Origin: Arthrobacter sp. zg-Y844
GTDB lineage: Bacteria; Actinomycetota; Actinomycetes; Actinomycetales; Micrococcaceae
DNA: 64,000 nucleotides
Assembly: GCF_024385465.1 (NCBI RefSeq)
Contig: NZ_JANFLS010000005.1
Span: forward strand, 1 to 64,000
Direction of reading: 5' to 3'
The notes beneath the pieces are model-generated. The model was not told the DNA's origin and did no database searches. It was given only the letters and a program-made list of their open reading frames with translations. This document shows, piece by piece, positions 62,216 to 64,000 of this stretch. Position 1 is the first letter of the stretch. The number at the start of each line of letters is the position of its first letter. A program made the position numbers and the translations under genes.

Positions 62216-62701
62216 ATGGGTACCCAGAAACTCTCGGCCCTTCTTTGGGAAGAGCGCGAGTTGTTGGAACTTCTTGTGTTCAAGCTCGAAGAAGAACAAC
62301 TGCTGCTCACCTCCGGAAAAACAAAATGGCTGACGCACGCCACGCGCGAGGTTGAACAAGTCCTCGAGCGCCTCCGCGGAGCCGATCTCGGCCGGGCTGT
62401 TGCCGTTGCCGGACTCGCCGTCGAATGGGGCACCTCCGAAAACGCCACGCTGCGTGAGCTGGTAGCCGCAGCTCCTCCCGGTCCGTGGACGGAAATCTTC
62501 AACGCACACCTGCAGGCCATGACCGAGCTGACCGTGAAGATCCGCGAACTGCGCGATATCAACGAACAGTTCCTGCGCACTGCGGCACGCTCGGCCCAGG
62601 AAACGCTGGCGGGGCTAAGCCCGGAAGCGAATACCTACACGGCGTCCGGTACCTCGGCCGCCCCCACCTCAGCCGCCCGGCTGGTTGACCAGAGCATTTG
62701 A
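62216..62701 (+). CDS. flgN: flagellar chaperone FlgN
   Basis: Helical chaperone of 161 aa for FlgK/FlgL. LSALLWEERELLELLVFKLEEEQLLLTSGKTKWLTHATREVEQVLERL is the FlgN core. I start at the ATG 62216, which has a perfect AGGAGGTG (62200-62207) ahead; an earlier ATG at 62189 lies before that ribosome site. It is followed 19 bp later by flgK. Confidence 0.92.
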   Translation: MGTQKLSALLWEERELLELLVFKLEEEQLLLTSGKTKWLTHATREVEQVLERLRGADLGRAVAVAGLAVEWGTSENATLRELVAAAPPGPWTEIFNAHLQAMTELTVKIRELRDINEQFLRTAARSAQETLAGLSPEANTYTASGTSAAPTSAARLVDQSI

Positions 62702-62720
62702 CGTTAAGGACTCCTAGAGA

Positions 62721-64000
62721 ATGAGCACCTTCAGCGGCCTGAACACGGCGTACACCGGCCTCACCGCCGCCCGCAAGGGCCTTGACGTCGTCGGCCAGAA
62801 CGTGGCCAACGCCAACGTGGCCGGCTACACGCGGCAGCGCCTGAATACTTCCGCAGCGCCCTCCCTCGCCCCGGCCGGCAGGTTCGCCGCCCCTACCGGG
62901 GTAGGCCAGGGCGTATCGGTGGATTCCATTGCCCGGCTGGGCAGCCAGCAGCTGGACACCCGGGTACGCAGCACCGCCGCCGTCGCAGGCTATTCCGCCG
63001 TCCGCGCCAACGCGCTGATCGAGCTGGAGGACGGCTTCAACGAGCCGGGCAAGAACGGGCTCTCCACGGCGCTGCAGAACTTCTCCGCCGCTTGGGACGG
63101 CATTTCCCACAATCCCTCGGACAACACGGCCGCCGCCGTACTGCTCAGCGCGGCCAGTACCGCCGCAGGCCAGATCGCCAACGGCTACAACGCGGTCCGG
63201 GACCAGTGGAACAGCACCCGCAGCGGCCTCAATGACATGGTCACTGAGCTGAATTCCAGCGCAAAGCAGCTGGCCAGCCTTAACGGGGCCATCCGCTCCA
63301 CGCTTGCCTCCGGCGCGTCGGCGAACGAACTCGTTGACCAGCGCAACGCCCTGGCCACCACCATCGCAGCGCTTAGCGGCGCCACGGTGCGGGAATCCTC
63401 CGACGGCATGGTGGATGTCCTCATCGACGGCAATGCACTGGTGTCCGGCACGAATGCCCGTTCGCTCCAGGTCACCGGCGGAAAAACCATGGACGATGCG
63501 CAGGAACCCGTGGTGGGCTGGACCGACCGGCCCGGCTCGGCAGGCATTGGCAAGGGCGAAATTGCCGGCGCCACGTCGCTCCTCGCCTCGGCCGGCAACG
63601 GCGGCGTCTTCGCGCAGGCCGCAGCTTCCTACAACGAGGTTGCCGCCTCGCTGGCTTCCAGCGTCAACGAGCTGCACCGTCAAGGCGCAACCACAGCGGG
63701 TATCGCCGGCGGAGATTTCTTCAGCGTGGGCACCCCGGCCGCAACCACCCTGGCCACTGTGCCGACCGATGCCTCCGGCATTGCTTCCGGCCGGCCGGGC
63801 TCGGGAACACTCGACGGCGGCATCGCCGACCAGATTGCCCAGCTGGGTTCCAAGGCCGGGTCCGCGGACAAGGTCTGGAGCGCCTTCGTCACGGCCACCG
63901 CGTCGCAGAGCCGAGCCGAACTGCAGCAGGCAACGCTGGCCGACGTCGCGTCCTCCTCCGCACTGGATCTTCAGCTTTCCAACGCCTCGGTGGACCTGGA
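62721..64000 (+). CDS. flgK: flagellar hook-associated protein 1 FlgK (partial)
   Basis: First 426 codons; the gene runs off the window. The N-terminus STFSGLNTAYTGLTAARKGL, followed by QNVANANVAGYTRQRLN, is the FlgK form of the rod/hook family. ELEDGFNEPGKNGLSTALQNFSAAWDGISHNPSD and LNGAIRSTLASGASANELVDQRNALATTIAAL are further FlgK signatures. Joins hook to filament. ATG at 62721; it follows flgN in one transcript. Confidence 0.95.
   Translation, partial: MSTFSGLNTAYTGLTAARKGLDVVGQNVANANVAGYTRQRLNTSAAPSLAPAGRFAAPTGVGQGVSVDSIARLGSQQLDTRVRSTAAVAGYSAVRANALIELEDGFNEPGKNGLSTALQNFSAAWDGISHNPSDNTAAAVLLSAASTAAGQIANGYNAVRDQWNSTRSGLNDMVTELNSSAKQLASLNGAIRSTLASGASANELVDQRNALATTIAALSGATVRESSDGMVDVLIDGNALVSGTNARSLQVTGGKTMDDAQEPVVGWTDRPGSAGIGKGEIAGATSLLASAGNGGVFAQAAASYNEVAASLASSVNELHRQGATTAGIAGGDFFSVGTPAATTLATVPTDASGIASGRPGSGTLDGGIADQIAQLGSKAGSADKVWSAFVTATASQSRAELQQATLADVASSSALDLQLSNASVDL

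Overview
The window is GC-rich chromosomal DNA from an actinobacterium, most likely a motile member of the Micrococcaceae close to Arthrobacter. The evidence is the gene order carD-ispD-ispF-cysS-rlmB, the senX3-regX3/phoU pair, a GlgE-type glycogen operon, GTG/TTG starts and tight ATGA/GTGA overlaps. The genus is an inference; no marker gene is complete enough here to fix it.

Layout. (1) 1-300: the first bases of a 16S rRNA gene running leftwards off the window, with its leader and a strong promoter. (2) 505-13225: alpha-glucan metabolism, with an overlapping operon glgE-treS-mak/glgB on the minus strand, divergent glgP, and glgX. Together they convert trehalose to maltose, maltose 1-phosphate and branched glucan, and degrade it again. 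(3) 13260-28369: housekeeping genes rlmB, cysS, ispF, ispD, carD, a small lipoprotein, regX3-senX3, phoU (with a PHO-box-like repeat), gpmA, a methyltransferase, a DUF2516 protein, a cystathionine gamma-synthase-family enzyme, tmk-holB and a secreted alpha/beta hydrolase. (4) 28544-36129: a 7.6-kb integrative element inserted in the 3' half of a tRNA-Thr(CGT) gene, bounded by 43-bp direct repeats. It carries an integrase next to the right end, an HTH/winged-helix/HNH operon, a second XerC/D-like recombinase with a dif-like palindrome on its start codon, a small membrane protein, and a coupled two-gene cargo (DUF4365-like nuclease fold plus an unrecognised 390-aa partner). This cargo is the best candidate for an undescribed, possibly defensive, system. 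(5) 36371-64000: a nearly complete flagellar locus. It runs leftwards from a FliA/WhiG-type sigma gene through fliC, fliD, fliS, a FliT-like gene, flgB-flgC-fliEFGHIJ, a C40 peptidase, fliK, flgD, flgE, flbD, motAB, fliMNOPQR, flhB, flhA, an FlhF-like gene and csrA. flgN and a partial flgK run rightwards off the window.

Flagellar regulation can be read from the DNA. Three promoters share the form TWAC-N15-GCCGATAR (before flgB, fliC and flgN), matching the encoded sigma factor. The flgB promoter is embedded in a perfect 9-bp inverted repeat. The fliC leader has a hairpin with GGA in its loop plus a second GGA in the Shine-Dalgarno sequence, the layout of a CsrA-repressed flagellin mRNA, and csrA lies at the end of the same locus. 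No chemotaxis genes, fliL or fliW are in the window, and FliM lacks the usual N-terminal CheY-binding motif.
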